Shown piece by piece: positions 22,235-34,156 of a stretch of 64,000 nt of DNA. The stretch's first letter is position 1; every line of letters begins with the position of its first letter. Below the pieces are notes generated by a model. The model was not told the origin of the DNA. It ran no database searches and was given only the letters and a program-made list of their open reading frames with translations. Location: NCBI GenBank assembly GCA_030068075.1, contig CM057827.1, positions 73,174,500 to 73,238,499 of the forward strand. The letters are read 5' to 3'. The stretch comes from Paguma larvata (taxonomy: Eukaryota > Chordata > Mammalia > Carnivora > Viverridae). The position numbers and the translations under genes were made by a program.

Positions 22235-22420
22235 GTTCTTGGGAAGCCTGTGATTTTGAGTAAATTTGTTTTCAGTGCCTCTCTTTCTTCACCTTTAAAG
22301 TGGTCATAATATTTACTTTATATGGTTGATGTGAAGGTTACATGAGTTTATAGATAAAGCAGTTACATTTATATATAAAGCCTGAAGTATTTTTAATACA
22401 AAGTAAGCATTTTCTATTAT
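22235..22420 (+). mobile_element. MIR SINE
   Basis: The order matches the MIR core and 3' half: tgattttgagtaaatt, cagtgcctctctttcttcac, aaagtggtcataatatttac, gaaggttacatgag, then aaagtaagcatt. Confidence 0.6.
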
Positions 22421-22948
22421 TGCAGAGAAAGAAAAATTTAGTCCAGAGAACCAATGCTGATTGCTATACTATAGTGTTCCCTGCTAAGGCTAAATATTTG
22501 CATAAAGTATCAGATAAGGTTATGCCATTACTGTGGTGGCTTAAGACAAATCAACATCATTTTGTAATCAGATATGAAGAGACACAAAGACAAGAACACT
22601 CTACAACCACAAAAATTAATGAATATCACCTTCTCCCTGCTAGTGTGAGTGACTCCTGCTTCTTTCCTATTCACAACTTCAGTCTTGCTTCATTCCTCCC
22701 ATCTTCTAAACAAAAATGACTAAGATGCCAGTCACTGAATTGCTTGCTTTCTGGCAGCAGCCTATCTAAAACAGATTCCCATTTTGTTGAACTTTCCCCC
22801 AAATCACATAAAGTCCAGATCTTATAATAAACCTCTCCACGCTCTTATGGAGTTATCCCACGGTTCATTTGGGATAGTGCCCCTATTGTTTGCTGCAACA
22901 AACAATAAACATGATTACTACCACTACCATTATTATCATTAATATCTT

Positions 22949-23175
22949 CTTTTTTTATTAAAACCTTTTTTTAAAATGTTTATTTTTGAGAGAGAGAAAG
23001 ACAGAGGTAGAGCCAGAGAGGGAGAGAGAGAGAGAGAGACATACAGAATCTGAAGCAGGCTCCAGGCTCTGAGCTGTCAGCACAGAGCCTGACACGGTGC
23101 TTGAACTCATGAACCATGAGATCATGACCTGAGCCGAAGATGGACGCTTAACTGACTGAGCCACCCAGGCGCCCC
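22949..23175 (-). mobile_element. CAN-SINE, antisense, perfect 15-bp TSD
   Basis: A full-length reverse CAN-SINE with an expanded (GA)n tract and the reversed head gagccacccaggcgccc. It is flanked by TATCATTAATATCTT at 22934-22948 and 23176-23190, with no mismatch. This is one of the youngest-looking insertions in the window. Confidence 0.95.
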
Positions 23176-23247
23176 TATCATTAATATCTTAAGATACAAT
23201 CATCTTTACTGTAGCCTACAAAATCTACATATTCTGGGCTCTGACTA

Positions 23248-24216
23248 TTTCTTTTTTCTTTTTCAAATTTTTATTTCAAGTTTACTCGGGGCACCTGGGT
23301 GGCTCATTTGGTTGAGTATTGGATGCCTGATTTCAGTTCAGGTCATGATCTCCTGGTTTATGAGACTGAGCCCCACATCAGGCTTCCCATTGACAGTGCA
23401 GAGCCTACTTGGGGTTCACTCTCTGTTCCTCCCCCACTCTCTCTCGCTCTCTCAAAGTAAATGGATATGCTTAAAACAATTTAGTTAACCTGTAGTATAA
23501 TATTGGTTTCAGTAGAATTTAGAGATTTAAACCTCTTACGTATACTATGTTGTCCTTATCATAACAAGTATCATCCTTAATACCCATGACCCATTTAGCC
23601 TATCCCCACCCACATCCCTCCATCAGCCCTGTTTGTTCTCTATTATTAAGAGTCTCCTATGGTTTGGCTCCCCCTCTCTTTTTTCCCCCTTCCCATATGT
23701 TCATTTGTTTTGTTTCTTAAATTCCACATATGAATGAAGTCATACGTTATTTGTCTTTCTCTGACGGACTTATTTTGTTTAGCATAATACACTCTAGCTC
23801 TATCCATGTCATTGTAAATGGCAAGATTTCATTCTTTTTGATGGCTGAGTAATATTCCATTATATATACAGTTTGGCTATTGTTGATAGTGCTGCTATAA
23901 ACCTTGGGGTGCATGTGCCCTTTTGAATCAGTATTTTTGTATCCTTAGGTAAACACCTAGTAGTTCAATTGCTGGGTAATGGGTAGTTCTATTTGTAACT
24001 CTTGAGGAACCTCCATACTGGTTTCCAGATTGCCTGCACCAGTTTGCATTCCTACCAACAATGTAAGAGGGTTCCCCTGTCTCAGCATCCTCACCAACAT
24101 CTATTGTTTCCTATGTTGTTAATTTTAGCCATTCTTACCGGTGTGAGGTAGTATCTTATTGTGGTTTTGATTTGTATTTCCGTGATGATGAGCGATGTTG
24201 AACATCTTTTAATGTA
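23248..24216 (-). mobile_element. LINE-1 3' part, antisense, inserted in L2
   Basis: An antisense L1 3'UTR and ORF2 C-terminal region, flanked by GGCTCTGACTA at 23237-23247 and 24217-24227. It is split in turn by a sense CAN-SINE at 23287-23480. Confidence 0.88.
23287..23480 (+). mobile_element. CAN-SINE, sense, inside LINE-1
   Basis: It opens with ggggcacctgggtggctcat and ends in the CT-rich part and a short A-rich tail near 23475. It sits in the 3' end of the L1 described at 23248. Confidence 0.92.
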
Positions 24217-24660
24217 GGCTCTGACTACTTTAACAGTCTTATTCTCATTCACTCGAAAGCCAGTCACACAGGAAATGTATCTTGAACGTGCTAGTTCTAC
24301 TCCACCTTTGTGGAGGATCTTTGTGCAGATGTGTTTTTTTTTTTTGCCTGGAATATTCTCCCAGGTATTCACGTATCTCAGTTCCTTGCTTCATTCATTT
24401 CTAATCTCTGTCTCCTTCAAGAACACTTTCTTGACCACTTTGTTGGAAATATACATCTGCCACTTCTATTTCCTTATTCTATTTTCATTTGTATCACTTA
24501 ACAGTAAATGGAATTATATATCTATTATACATATATTTCTTATCATTCTTATCTTCACCAGAGCATAGGCTCTATAATAACAAAGTCTTTGTCCTATGCC
24601 TTTATTCACTCTGTATTACCAGGATCTAGAATAATTCCTGACAAAAAGGAAGAATGTAAT
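24217..24660 (+). mobile_element. L2 LINE 3' region
   Basis: The L2 landmarks occur in order: tttgcctggaatattctccc, ccttgcttcattcatttcta, aagaacactttcttgaccac, then gagcataggctc and caggatctagaataattcct. The upstream part of the same L2 seems to lie at 23190-23247, before the L1 insertion. Confidence 0.8.
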
Positions 24661-25050
24661 AGAAAATTGTTGAAATGATGAAATAATCACTGCCTTATGT
24701 CTTATGAGGCAAGAATAAAAAGAAATCATAGATTATATTCTCCGAAATAACATGATGTAAACTGTAGGGAGATGATTGTGGGGTGGGAGAAGGTTAAAAG
24801 GGATTCTCCAAATTATAGGGGTCAAGAGAATGTGTACATTCATAATTCTCTGGTCACTGTTCCTTAGTTGACATTTTGTTATATTGTAGAACTCCAGTGC
24901 TTTAAATTTATTTTCTGCCTATATCACTATGGAACTGATTTTATTTTTTATATCTTTCTTTGAGTTTTTCTCCTAGTGTCTATGTCCTCATATCTTCTAC
25001 TTATTTTTCAAGATCTAACTCAAATGCTATTATCTTTGTATTACTTTTTA

Positions 25051-25279
25051 ATTGTTTTTAGTGTTTGTTTATTTTTGAGAGAGAGAGAGGAGACAGAGCA
25101 TGAGTGGAGGAGGAGCAGAGAGAGAGGGAGACACAGAAACTGAAGCAGGCTCCATCCAGGCTCTGAGCTGTCTGCATGAAACCTGATGAGGGACTCGAAC
25201 TCACGAGCTGTGAGATCATGACCTGAGCTGAAGTCAGGCATTCAACTGACTGAGCCACCCAGTCTCAGTAATACACCCC
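25051..25279 (-). mobile_element. CAN-SINE, antisense, 14-bp TSD
   Basis: A reverse CAN-SINE flanked by TGTATTACTTTTTA at 25037-25050 and 25280-25293. A few extra bases (about 25263-25279) lie between the SINE head and the right-hand duplicate. Confidence 0.92.
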
Positions 25280-25399
25280 TGTATTACTTTTTATATTCAA
25301 CCTTACACGCAGAATTGGCTATGACTTTGCTTCTATAATATTATTCACACAGTTCTACTATATAATATTCAAGTTATTATATAATTCATATTATTGTAT

Positions 25400-26250
25400 T
25401 GTAAGAGATTAGAAGTTTAGAAAGGGACTTCTAGAGTAGAAGAGTAAGGGCCTTCAAAAACCCACTTCAAAAAAGCATCAAATGGAAATAATCAAAATAA
25501 GTTTTATTAGAACTCTGGAAATTAATCAAAGGCTTTCAACAATTCAAGAATTTTTTTTCGATAAAACAGCTGAATCTTCATAAGAAAAGTGATTTTTGTG
25601 TCATTTTAACTGGTCATATTCTCACCTTCCTTTCCCATTAGCCTTGAAAACCAGCAGCATTGCACCCATGGTATCTAGCATGGTAACCAGCAACCACTAG
25701 AGAGGAAGTACCGAGTTCGAAACTCCTCAAAAAGCCCCAGTTATCAGAGAGCTCTCACTATTTGGCCCATCTTACAGCTTCTTGCAAAAGCCCTAGTTGC
25801 AGGACTTGTTATTTGGCCTGAATCAGAGTTTGCTCAGTGGGGAAACCCCTATCCCAGACAAACTTAGTGACTTCCTCAACCTAGTAAAGGGCATCTATAA
25901 AATATGTACAGCTAACCTTACATTTAGTGGTGAAATACTCAAAGCTTACCCCCTAGGATCAGGAACAAGACAAGGATGACTGTTCTTGCGACTTATATTT
26001 AATATTGTACTGGAAGTTCTAAGCCTCAGCGAGAAAAAGAAATATAAGGCATCCTGATTGCATTTACAATAGCATGAAAAAGAATAAAAATCTGACAAAC
26101 TTAGCAACAAAACAAAAACAGGACTTGAATACTGACAACTACAAAACATTGTTGCAAGGAGTTACTATAAATCAAAATAAATAGAGATCTCATGTTATTG
26201 GATTGAAATATATAATATTATTAAGGTGGTAATACTCCTTGAGTTATCTT
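25400..26250 (+). mobile_element. Old LINE-1/HAL1-type debris, sense
   Basis: The recognisable part (25860-26250) is L1 ORF2 in sense, including the frame around 25797-25979 that ends in LGSGTRQG, a typical RT-region text. The part before it (25400-25860) fits an old L1 only loosely. Confidence 0.55.
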
Positions 26251-26289
26251 CAAAAGAAGTTAATGACTTGATATCCATGTTTTTTTTTC

Positions 26290-28200
26290 TCACATCCTGA
26301 TGGCTCATTTCTTTTTGTCACTGAAAAATATTCCAGTGCATAGGTGTATCAGAGCTTGTTGTCCATTCTCCTACTGAAGGACTTCTTTGTTGCTTCTAGT
26401 TTTTGGCAATAATGAATACAACTACTGGAAGCATTTGTGTGCAGGTTATTTTTTTTTGTGGACATAGATTTTCAAATCAATTTGGTGAATGCCTGGGAAT
26501 GCAATTATTGGATCATATAGTATAATAAAGCTTAGTTTGGGAGAAGACTGCCAGATTGTCTTCCAGGCTGGTTGTATCATTTTGCGTTCTCATCAGCAGT
26601 GAGTGACAGTTCTTGTTGCTCTGCATCCTCGCCTTGAGTTGTTATAGCCAGATTTTGGATTTTAGCCATTCTTGTTAATGGTTGTACTATATCCCATTAT
26701 GTTGATTCATAAATCCTTAATGATGGGTGATGTGCAGTGTCTTTTTATATGCTTATTTTCCACCTATATATCTCCCCTTTTTAAAATGTCTTTATCTAGA
26801 TTTGGTAATAGGATAATGGTGATCCTATAGAGTGAGTTAGGAAAGGTTCCATCTGCTTCTGTTTTCTGAAATATATTTGTGGAAAGTTGGCATCATTTCT
26901 TTGTTAAATGTTTTATAGAATTCACCAGTAAAATCACTTGACCCTGTTGATTATGTTTTTAAAAGGTTATTAGTTATTGATTTACTTTCTTTACATAGGT
27001 ATAGATATTAGATATATAGATATAGATATATTCAGATTACCTGTTTCTCCTTATGTGAGTTATAGTTTGTATCTTTTGAGGAATTTGTTGATTTCATCTA
27101 AATTATCAAATTTGTAGACATAAAGCAAATTTATAGTGTTTCTTTACATTTTAATGACATCTCTGTCTTCTCTCTTTTATCTTCTTGGTTAGCCTGGCTA
27201 GAGGTTTACTCATTTTTAAAATATTTTCTTTTTTTAATGTTTTTATTAATGTTTACTTATTTTTGAGAGAGAGAGAGGGAATAAGCAGGGGAGGGCAGAG
27301 AAAGAGGGAGATACAGAATCGGAAGCAGGCTCCAGGCTCTGAGCTGTCAGCACAGAGCCCGACACGGGGCTCAAATTCATGAACCATGAGATCATGACCT
27401 GAGCCGAACTTGGATGCTTAACCGACTGAGCCACCCAGGTGCCTCTTAAATATTTTCAAAGAACTAGCTTTTGTTCCATTGATTTTCTCTATGGTTTTTT
27501 GTGTTTTCAATTTCATTGACTTCTCTGAATTTTATTATTTTTTTCCTGCTTTTTTTAGATTTAAACTGTTCTTCTTTCTCCAGATTTCCTAATGTAGAAA
27601 ATTATGTAATTAATTTAATATATTTCTTTTTTTCTAATAGATGCATTTAATGCTGTAAACCTCCCTCCCTCTAAATACTGATATTGCTACATCTCTCAAA
27701 TTTTCATAACCCGTATTTTCATTTTCATTCAGCTTAAAATGTTTTTTAATCTCTTGGGATTGCTTTTTCACCCCGTGCATAGAAGTGTGTTAAATTCCAA
27801 ATATTGGCATTTTCCAGCTATTTTTCTGTTATTGGTTTCTACTTTAATTTCAGTGAGGTCCGATAACATACCTTGTATTATTTCTATCCGTTCAAACTTT
27901 TTTAAAGTTGTTTTACAGCCCAAAATATGGTCTATCTTGGTGAATGTTCTACACAAGTTCAACAAGAATGTGTATTCTGTTGTTGGATGGAATATTTTAT
28001 AAATGTCAAATAGATTCAGTTATTGATAGTACTATTCAGGTAGACTGTATCTTTGCTGATTTTCTGCCTGCTTGATCTATCAATCACTGAAAAAAGACAT
28101 TTAATTTAACTATAATAGTGGATTTCTTTCTTTGTCCTTGAAATTCTCTAAGTTTCTTCATCATGCATTCCTAGACTCAAACACATTAATACTGTTAGTT
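26290..28200 (-). mobile_element. Old LINE-1, antisense, ORF2 region
   Basis: The antisense 3' part (26290-26760) is followed by a long antisense ORF2 stretch (for example ggtctatcttggtgaatgtt near 27928 and atttatagtgtttctttac near 27130). Many small changes show that it is old. A CAN-SINE interrupts it at 27229. Confidence 0.75.
27229..27445 (-). mobile_element. CAN-SINE, antisense, inside L1
   Basis: A reverse CAN-SINE with the reversed head gagccacccaggtgcctc. TTAAATATTTTC-like flanks lie on both sides (about 27216 and 27446). Confidence 0.92.
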
Positions 28201-28910
28201 TTAACTTTGGGATGCATGACTTTAGAAAATTATATAAAGTTATAAAATATTATAAGTGTGAAAAAATAATGGAAATACACCAATTGTGTCATTCGGTTTA
28301 CCTAAAAAAGAGAAATTAATAATTTGACTTAAAAATTCACATGGAAATGTAGGGGACCCAGAATACCCATAGTTGGAGGACTCCCACTTCCCGATTGCAA
28401 AGTGTACTACAAAGATATGATAATCAAGACTGTGCATGAGAATAGATATATAGATTGAGAATTGAGCATCCAGAAACAAACCTTATATGTACGGTTTAAT
28501 GTTCAACAAGAGTGCCAAGATAATTCACTGGGGAAGAACAGTTTCAACAAATGGTGCTGGAACAACTGGATAGCCACATGCAAAAGAATGAAGTTGGACC
28601 CTCTACCTCCCACCATATACTAAAATTATCTCAAGATGAACCATACACTTAAATATAAAAGATAAAACTATAAAACTCTATGAAGAAAACAGACATAATT
28701 ATTTGTGATGTTGGATTAGACAATAGCTTCTTAGATATGGCACCAAAAGAACAAGACACACACACAAATAAATTGGACTTTATCAAAATAAAAAAACTTT
28801 CTGTGCTATAAACGACACTGTCAAGAAAAGTGAAAATCAACCTACATAATGAAAGAAAAATATATGTAAATAATTTATTGAAAGACACTTGTATCTAGAA
28901 TATTTTAGGA

Positions 28911-29064
28911 CAGCTCAGGTCATGATCTCACAGTCATGGAATTGAGCCCTGCATTTGGCTCAGAGCTGAACATGGAGCCTGCTTGGGATTTGCTCTCTCC
29001 CTCTCTCTCCCCCTCTTCTTTCTCAAAATAAGTAAGTAAGTAAATAAATAAATAAATAAATATT
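28911..29064 (+). mobile_element. CAN-SINE, sense, 5'-truncated
   Basis: It begins inside the SINE at gctcaggtcatgatctcaca, lacks the head, and ends in (TAAG/TAAA)n repeats at 29030-29060. Confidence 0.88.
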
Positions 29065-29459
29065 TAGAGGATTAAAAAAACTCCTAAAACCCAACAGCAA
29101 TAATGAATAAGACAACTAAACCAATTAAAAATGGGATGAAGAATTTGAATTGACATTTCTTCAAAGAAAATTCAAAAATGGCCAATAGTTACATGAATAT
29201 ATGCTTAATATAAGTGATTAGGAAAATATAAATCAAAACCACAGTGAGATACTACTTTATAATGTCTAGGCTGGCAAAAAGAAAAAGAAAGAAAAAAGAA
29301 AGAGGGAGGTAGGGAGGAAAGGAGGGAATAACAATTGTGACTGGGTAGTAAAGAATTTGAAACTCTAATAATGGCATTATTAATAGTACGGCAACTTGGA
29401 AAGAAGTCTAACAATTCTTCAAAAACATTACTACATGATCTACCAATTTTACTCAGGTA

Positions 29460-29852
29460 TTGTTATGGACTGAATTGTGTCCTTCCACAGTTCGTATAAC
29501 TTCTAAAATTCATGCAACTATATTTGTAGACAGGGCTTTTAAGGAGGTAATTAAGGTTAAATGAAGTCATAAGGGTGGGACCTTAATCTGATAAGACTGC
29601 AGCACATAAGAACAGGAAGAGACACAGCAGTATCACCCTCACCTATGGGCATATAGAGGGGAAACGCCATGTGAAGATACAGTGAGAAGGTGGTTGCCCA
29701 CAAGCCTAGGAGAGAGGCCTCATCAGATACCAACTTTGCTGACACCTTGATCTTAGACTTCCAGTTTCTAGAGCTGTGATAAAATAAATTTCCTTTGTTT
29801 AAGCCACCCAGCCTATGGTATTTTGTCATGGCAGCCTATGCAAACTGGTATA
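29460..29852 (+). mobile_element. Solitary MLT1A-type LTR (ERVL-MaLR)
   Basis: It begins tgttatggactgaattgtgt and carries ggaggtaattaaggttaaat, then caccttgatcttagacttcc, and the end gtttaagccacccagcctat followed by ggtattttgtcatggcagcc. This is the full order of an MLT1A LTR. It interrupts the L1, and no internal retroviral sequence is present. Confidence 0.9.
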
Positions 29853-30776
29853 TATCCAGGAGAAATGAATATATATATATATATAGACAAAAAGTGTACA
29901 TGAATGTTCATAACATCATTATTCATATTAACAAAAAAGTGGGAACAGCATAGATGTTCATTAACTGATGAATGCATAAACAAAATGTGGTATATCTAAA
30001 CAGTAGAATATTATTTGACAATAAAAAAGAATAAAATACTCATACATGTTGTAACATGGATGAGTTGTTCGTGGATGAACATTATGCTAAGTGAAAGAAG
30101 CTAACCACAAAAGGCCACACCATGCATGATCCCATTTTTCCGAAATGCCCGGAATAGGTAAAATCCATAGAGACAGAAAGTAGATTACTAGTTTCCAGGG
30201 GCTGATGGAGAGAGAAGTAGGGAATGACTGCTAAAAATGGGCATGGGATTTCTTTTTGAGGTTATGAAAATATTGTAAAATTTGTTAGTGGTGATAGTTG
30301 CACAGATATATGAATAAACTAAAAACACTGAATTGTCCTTTTTTTTTAAACAGTGAATTTTATGGTATATAAACTGCATTTCAATCAAGCTATTATAAAC
30401 CCAAACAAAAAAAGGTAGAAAAGTTTATTTCCATTGCTGGGTTGTAGTCTTTCTGAGGACAAGAAAGAAATATTGTTAATCTGCATTACTCCAAAGGGAG
30501 CACAATGCCAGGATGGTTTTTCATATTCTCTATTCTTTTTAAAATACATAACTCCCAAATATAAACAGATAAAAGTATTCAAAAGAGACTTACCTAACTT
30601 GAATATAACATTATTTTTGGCAAAACAATGATTATTATACTTGTGTTATAATATGTCTTATTGCTATCTAATATTCAGTTTGGTTAATTTGCACCGAGGT
30701 GGCTTTTGGAAAGAAAAGGAATGGGGATGTAGTCTCATCCTGTGTTATTGTGGAGTTTAGAAGTCCCTGAATTGGA

Positions 30777-30888
30777 ATGCAGTGGTTCCCAGTGCTCTTT
30801 GGGTATTACAATTTCCTAGGGGGTGCTTTTCAGAATACCTATACCACCCCCATCCCTAATCCTGTGTCACTCAGTTGAGAATCACTGC
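30777..30888 (+). mobile_element. hAT-Charlie relic (MER5 type)
   Basis: It starts cagtggttcccagtgctctt and ends cagttgagaatcactg, the paired terminal text of MER5-type nonautonomous hAT elements. Confidence 0.75.
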
Positions 30889-30963
30889 TTGGGTGGAGGT
30901 AGGTGTCAGTGGAACTACATGTGGTTGTGATTACTGTGAGCCAAAAGAGAATCCGTTGTAAAG

Positions 30964-31115
30964 CAGTGGTTTTCCAACTTTAATGTATGTAATAACCCAT
31001 GAGGATAAAATGCAGATTTTACTTCAGTAGGCCTGAGCTGGGCCCTGAGATCCTACCTTCCAAGAAGCTCCCCAGTGATGCCCAGCTAACAATCCCAATC
31101 CACATTATCAGTGGT
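30964..31115 (+). mobile_element. Second hAT-Charlie relic (MER5 type)
   Basis: It starts cagtggttttccaactttaa and continues through cttcagtaggcctgagctgg and agctccccagtgatgcccag. It lies only 75 bp from the previous one but is a separate, differently diverged copy. Confidence 0.75.
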
Positions 31116-31494
31116 AAGTGTTATATAATATATTTTCAAAGGAGTGAAAGTGTGATTAATAAGAAAATGTAACAAAGAAAATGAAATAAAGCAGTTGCAT
31201 ACTTATACAAAGGACTTGATGAAGGGAAGAAAGCAGGTGACTTCTTAAGACATTAACTTTCATCTTGGTGAGTTTTTCCATTGATTTGATTATCATTTAT
31301 TGATCAGTACAACCACTTTAGATTGATTTTGCATTTTCTAGAAGTTTTTCCATTTCGTCCATAGGACGAAAATATAGATTGTTAGGGAGTTTGCATAATT
31401 TCTTTAGATATTATCCTGACTCTCCAGGATGATAGAATCTAGTGAGGAAATACGAACAAATATATTTGTTTTATTTAAATTGACATTATTGACA

Positions 31495-31970
31495 TTTTTG
31501 TGCTAGGCATGATGTTGAGTTCTGGAATTAGAGAAATTAATAAGCATAGACCCTGTTCTAAAAATTTGAAAGTCTAGGGGCACCTGGGTAGCTCAGTTGG
31601 TTAAGCGTCCCACTCTTGATTTCAGGTCAGGTCATGATCTCATGGTTCATGGGATTGAGCCCCTAATTGGACTCTAGGCTGACAGCATGGATCCTGGTTG
31701 GGATTTTCTCTCTCGGTCTCTCTCTGTCCCTCTCTGGCTCATGCTCATGCTCTCTCTCTCTCTCAAAATAAATAAACTTAAAAAATTTTGACAGTCTACT
31801 AAGGATGGGGAGGCATGTAGGACAGATTGGTGAACAGCTAACTATCACACAAGAAATAAATGAACAACATGTGCAGTAGAGGTATACACAATGTGCTATG
31901 GAAGAGGCAGTTAATTCCACCTGGGTTAAGGTTCCATTGATGACCTGGTATTTAGAATTTTGAAATGACT
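31495..31970 (-). mobile_element. L2 LINE 3' region, antisense, split by SINE
   Basis: The text gtgctaggcatgatgttgag, then ccctgttctaaaa, and after the SINE ggttccattgatgacctggt follow the antisense L2 3' end. The fit is loose beyond the first 80 bp. Confidence 0.5.
31578..31783 (+). mobile_element. CAN-SINE, sense
   Basis: It starts ggggcacctgggtagctcag and ends in a CT-rich part and the tail caaaataaataaacttaaaa. The flanks aaaatttgaaagtcta and aaaattttgacagtcta match with one change. Confidence 0.93.
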
Positions 31971-32073
31971 TCTTCAAAATGTTCACATATATTGGCCAGT
32001 TTCTCAACTATTCACTGACAGAGAGCTCACAGTCTGAAGTCCGGGAACAACACACTAACATCACAGACCAATT

Positions 32074-33015
32074 TTAGAAACCTCCTAGAACTTTCTTTAA
32101 GGCATCCTTCATTTCTTTATTCCGGAGGCTATAGATCATGGGGTTGAAAAAAGGGGTCAGAACTGAGTAGAATAGAGTTGTGAATTTCTGCATTCCCTCT
32201 GCTTGGCCTGACCCTGGGCTCACATATGTCATCATGACAGAACCATAGAATAGAAACACAACAACCAGATGTGAGGAGCAGGTAGAAAAGGCCTTCTTCC
32301 GGCCAGCAACTGAGGGCAACTGTACTACGGCCCTCAGCACCCAGGTATAGGAGCCAGTAATGTAGAAAAAGGTGGCAAAGATGAGGAGGGAGCTCATGGT
32401 GCCACATATGAGAACAGTCCCTGGGATTGGGACACAGCCTGAAGCCAAGGCCAGCAGAGGACCCAGGTCACACAGGAAGTCATCAATCACATTTGGGCCA
32501 CAAAATGGTAGCTGGGTAACAAGTATCACTGGGATCAGAAACCAGAGAAAACCATAAACCCAGCAAAAGATGACCAGGCTGCAACAGAACTTCATAGTCA
32601 TGATGGTGGGATAATGCAGAGGGCGACAGATTGCCAGGAACCGGTCATAGGCCATGATGGACAGAAATAAGCATTCAGTTGTGCCTAGTGAGAAGAAGAA
32701 GTACAACTGGAGGAGGCACCGAGCAAAGGAGATGGTTTTGGTCTGGGAGAGGAAGTTGGCCAGCATGTTGGGCACATCAGAGTTGACATAGCAGATTTCC
32801 AGAAAGGAGAAGTTGGCCAGCAGAATATACATTGGGGTGTGGAGCCGGCGGTCCCAGCGCACTGCACACACAATGGCCATGTTTCCAAGGAGCGTCATGA
32901 TGTAAGTCACAAAGAATATGAAAAAGAGGAGGATCTGCATTTCCCAGCGGCAAGGGAAGCCCAAGAGGATGAACTCACTCACAGTGTGAGAAATATTTCT
33001 GGCCTCTGAAGTCAT
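32074..33015 (-). CDS. Olfactory receptor family 11, subfamily not assigned
   Basis: Intact 313-residue olfactory GPCR. It has an N-glycosylation site at N7, GN (44-45), LHTPMY (58-63), Cys100 and Cys182, MAYDRFLAIC (121-130), SY (222-223), KAFSTCSSHL (241-250) and NPMIY (291-295). A splice acceptor (CAATCCTCACAG) ends 11 bases before the ATG. Oddities: the G-protein-coupling motif is DRF instead of DRY, the EL2 text usually IDHF reads IDDF, the stretch after LLAL has two extra residues (ASGC in place of SC), and TCGSHL reads TCSSHL. Many residues (SDVPNMLANFLSQTK) are shared with the receptor at 58175. The frame is open throughout. Family 11 is clear. It may correspond to a gene that is a pseudogene in human, which I cannot test. 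Confidence 0.92.
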   Translation of the reverse strand: MTSEARNISHTVSEFILLGFPCRWEMQILLFFIFFVTYIMTLLGNMAIVCAVRWDRRLHTPMYILLANFSFLEICYVNSDVPNMLANFLSQTKTISFARCLLQLYFFFSLGTTECLFLSIMAYDRFLAICRPLHYPTIMTMKFCCSLVIFCWVYGFLWFLIPVILVTQLPFCGPNVIDDFLCDLGPLLALASGCVPIPGTVLICGTMSSLLIFATFFYITGSYTWVLRAVVQLPSVAGRKKAFSTCSSHLVVVFLFYGSVMMTYVSPGSGQAEGMQKFTTLFYSVLTPFFNPMIYSLRNKEMKDALKKVLGGF

Positions 33016-33026
33016 CTTCTTCTACC

Positions 33027-33040
33027 CTGTGAGGATTGCA
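33027..33040 (-). promoter_or_regulatory. Splice acceptor upstream of OR start
   Basis: The minus strand reads TGCAATCCTCACAG, ending 11 bases before the ATG at 33015. Confidence 0.5.
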
Positions 33041-33514
33041 GCAGAAGTTACATGTACAAAAGAGTCATGCCTCTTGATTCCTCCCCAGGAGAGAACACAT
33101 TTTCCTGATCATAGGGGAGGCCTAGACCAGGGGTTCCTATTTTTGAATGAGCACTCCAACAATATACTTGTTGAGCATACTTTTCTATACACGACTCTTC
33201 ACTTTTAAACTAGATATACTGGTATACTGTACCACTGTCTATCAGTATAGTAAATATTAGTAAATATTTTGAAAAAAGTTTTCTTAAAATAAAAATACAA
33301 ATTTAGGTATTTCCTTTCCGCATCTCTCATTGAGTTGCCCAGTTCACCCAACTTTGGAAAACATTAGTCTAGACAGTGTACATAGGTGACTGGCTGAAGC
33401 TCATTTGAGATATAAACATTGACACTGGCAATTCAACTACAGAAAAAAAATAAATTAGAATTGACAGCTTTATCAAACAAAACAATACTATCAGATAAGT
33501 GATATAAAGGAAAG

Positions 33515-33905
33515 AACATGAGTCTTTGAAGCCAGGTATGAATATAACCACAGGATGACTTTAAGCAAGTTGCAATTTAGCACATTATTAGTATCTCTTC
33601 TCTATCTGTAGGATGTTGTGGTACGTGGGCTCCAGACTCTGATCTTATTAGCACCATCTGGGGAGCCTTTGAAATGTGTAGATTCCTGGGCTCCACCTGG
33701 GTTTGAGATCTCCACAAGCTCTGGAGACATCACAGTTCTTGGCTCTGCCACTTCCTGAGGAGTATTTCCTCAGGTAGAATTTAACCTCTGAGACTATGTT
33801 TCTTTCTTCATAAATTATGAATAATCATACCTCCACAGCAAGGATGGCATGAAAATTGCATAAAATAATGTATGTAAAAGCAGTTTAAGATTACACAATG
33901 CTACA
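33515..33905 (+). mobile_element. MIR SINE interrupted by hAT-Charlie (MER5A) relic
   Basis: The MIR 5' part (33515-33612, gatgactttaagcaagttg) breaks at a MER5A-like segment (about 33613-33715, agcaccatctggggagcctt and ggctccacctgggtttgaga). More MIR-like text follows (ggctctgccacttcctgagg and ataaaataatgtatgtaaaa), possibly from a second MIR. Confidence 0.6.
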
Positions 33906-34156
33906 GAAATAACAACTTTTATAAACTGTTCAGGGCTTGTTATGCTAAACATTACACTCCTTTGTTAATCTTATAAATTAAACTGATTTTAAAATGTGAA
34001 AGAATGTGTTTTCCTGTGGAATTTTAGCCATGTGACAGGCTGAGTCCATGTTGTGTGTGTGTTGTGATCATGTGTGTACATGTGTGCATATGAATAACAG
34101 AGTGCGTCTCAGTCCTCTCATAATACACCAAATGAAACTCCCTTATAAACTTCTTA

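Larger units (their letters stand above)
28260..30410 (+). mobile_element. Old LINE-1 ORF2 end and 3'UTR, sense, twice interrupted
   Basis: Sense L1 text runs from the ORF2 C-terminal half (caaatggtgctggaacaact near 28550) to a 3'UTR end (tgcatttcaatcaagctatt near 30377). It is interrupted by a truncated CAN-SINE (28911-29064) and an MLT1 LTR (29460-29852). A purine-rich tract lies at 29275-29327. Confidence 0.8.

Noticed and set aside
22958..23164. Recurrent 60-90 residue frames with AQSVKRPTSAQVMISWF-like text across the window
   Set aside because: They are translations of CAN-SINE copies and recur at each SINE, so they are not a protein family.
24091..24372. 93-residue minus-strand frame
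   Set aside because: It spans an L1/L2 junction and matches L1 3' text. It has no independent support.
29460..29852. Retroviral coding sequence
   Set aside because: Only a solitary MLT1-type LTR is present. No gag, pol or env text was recognised.
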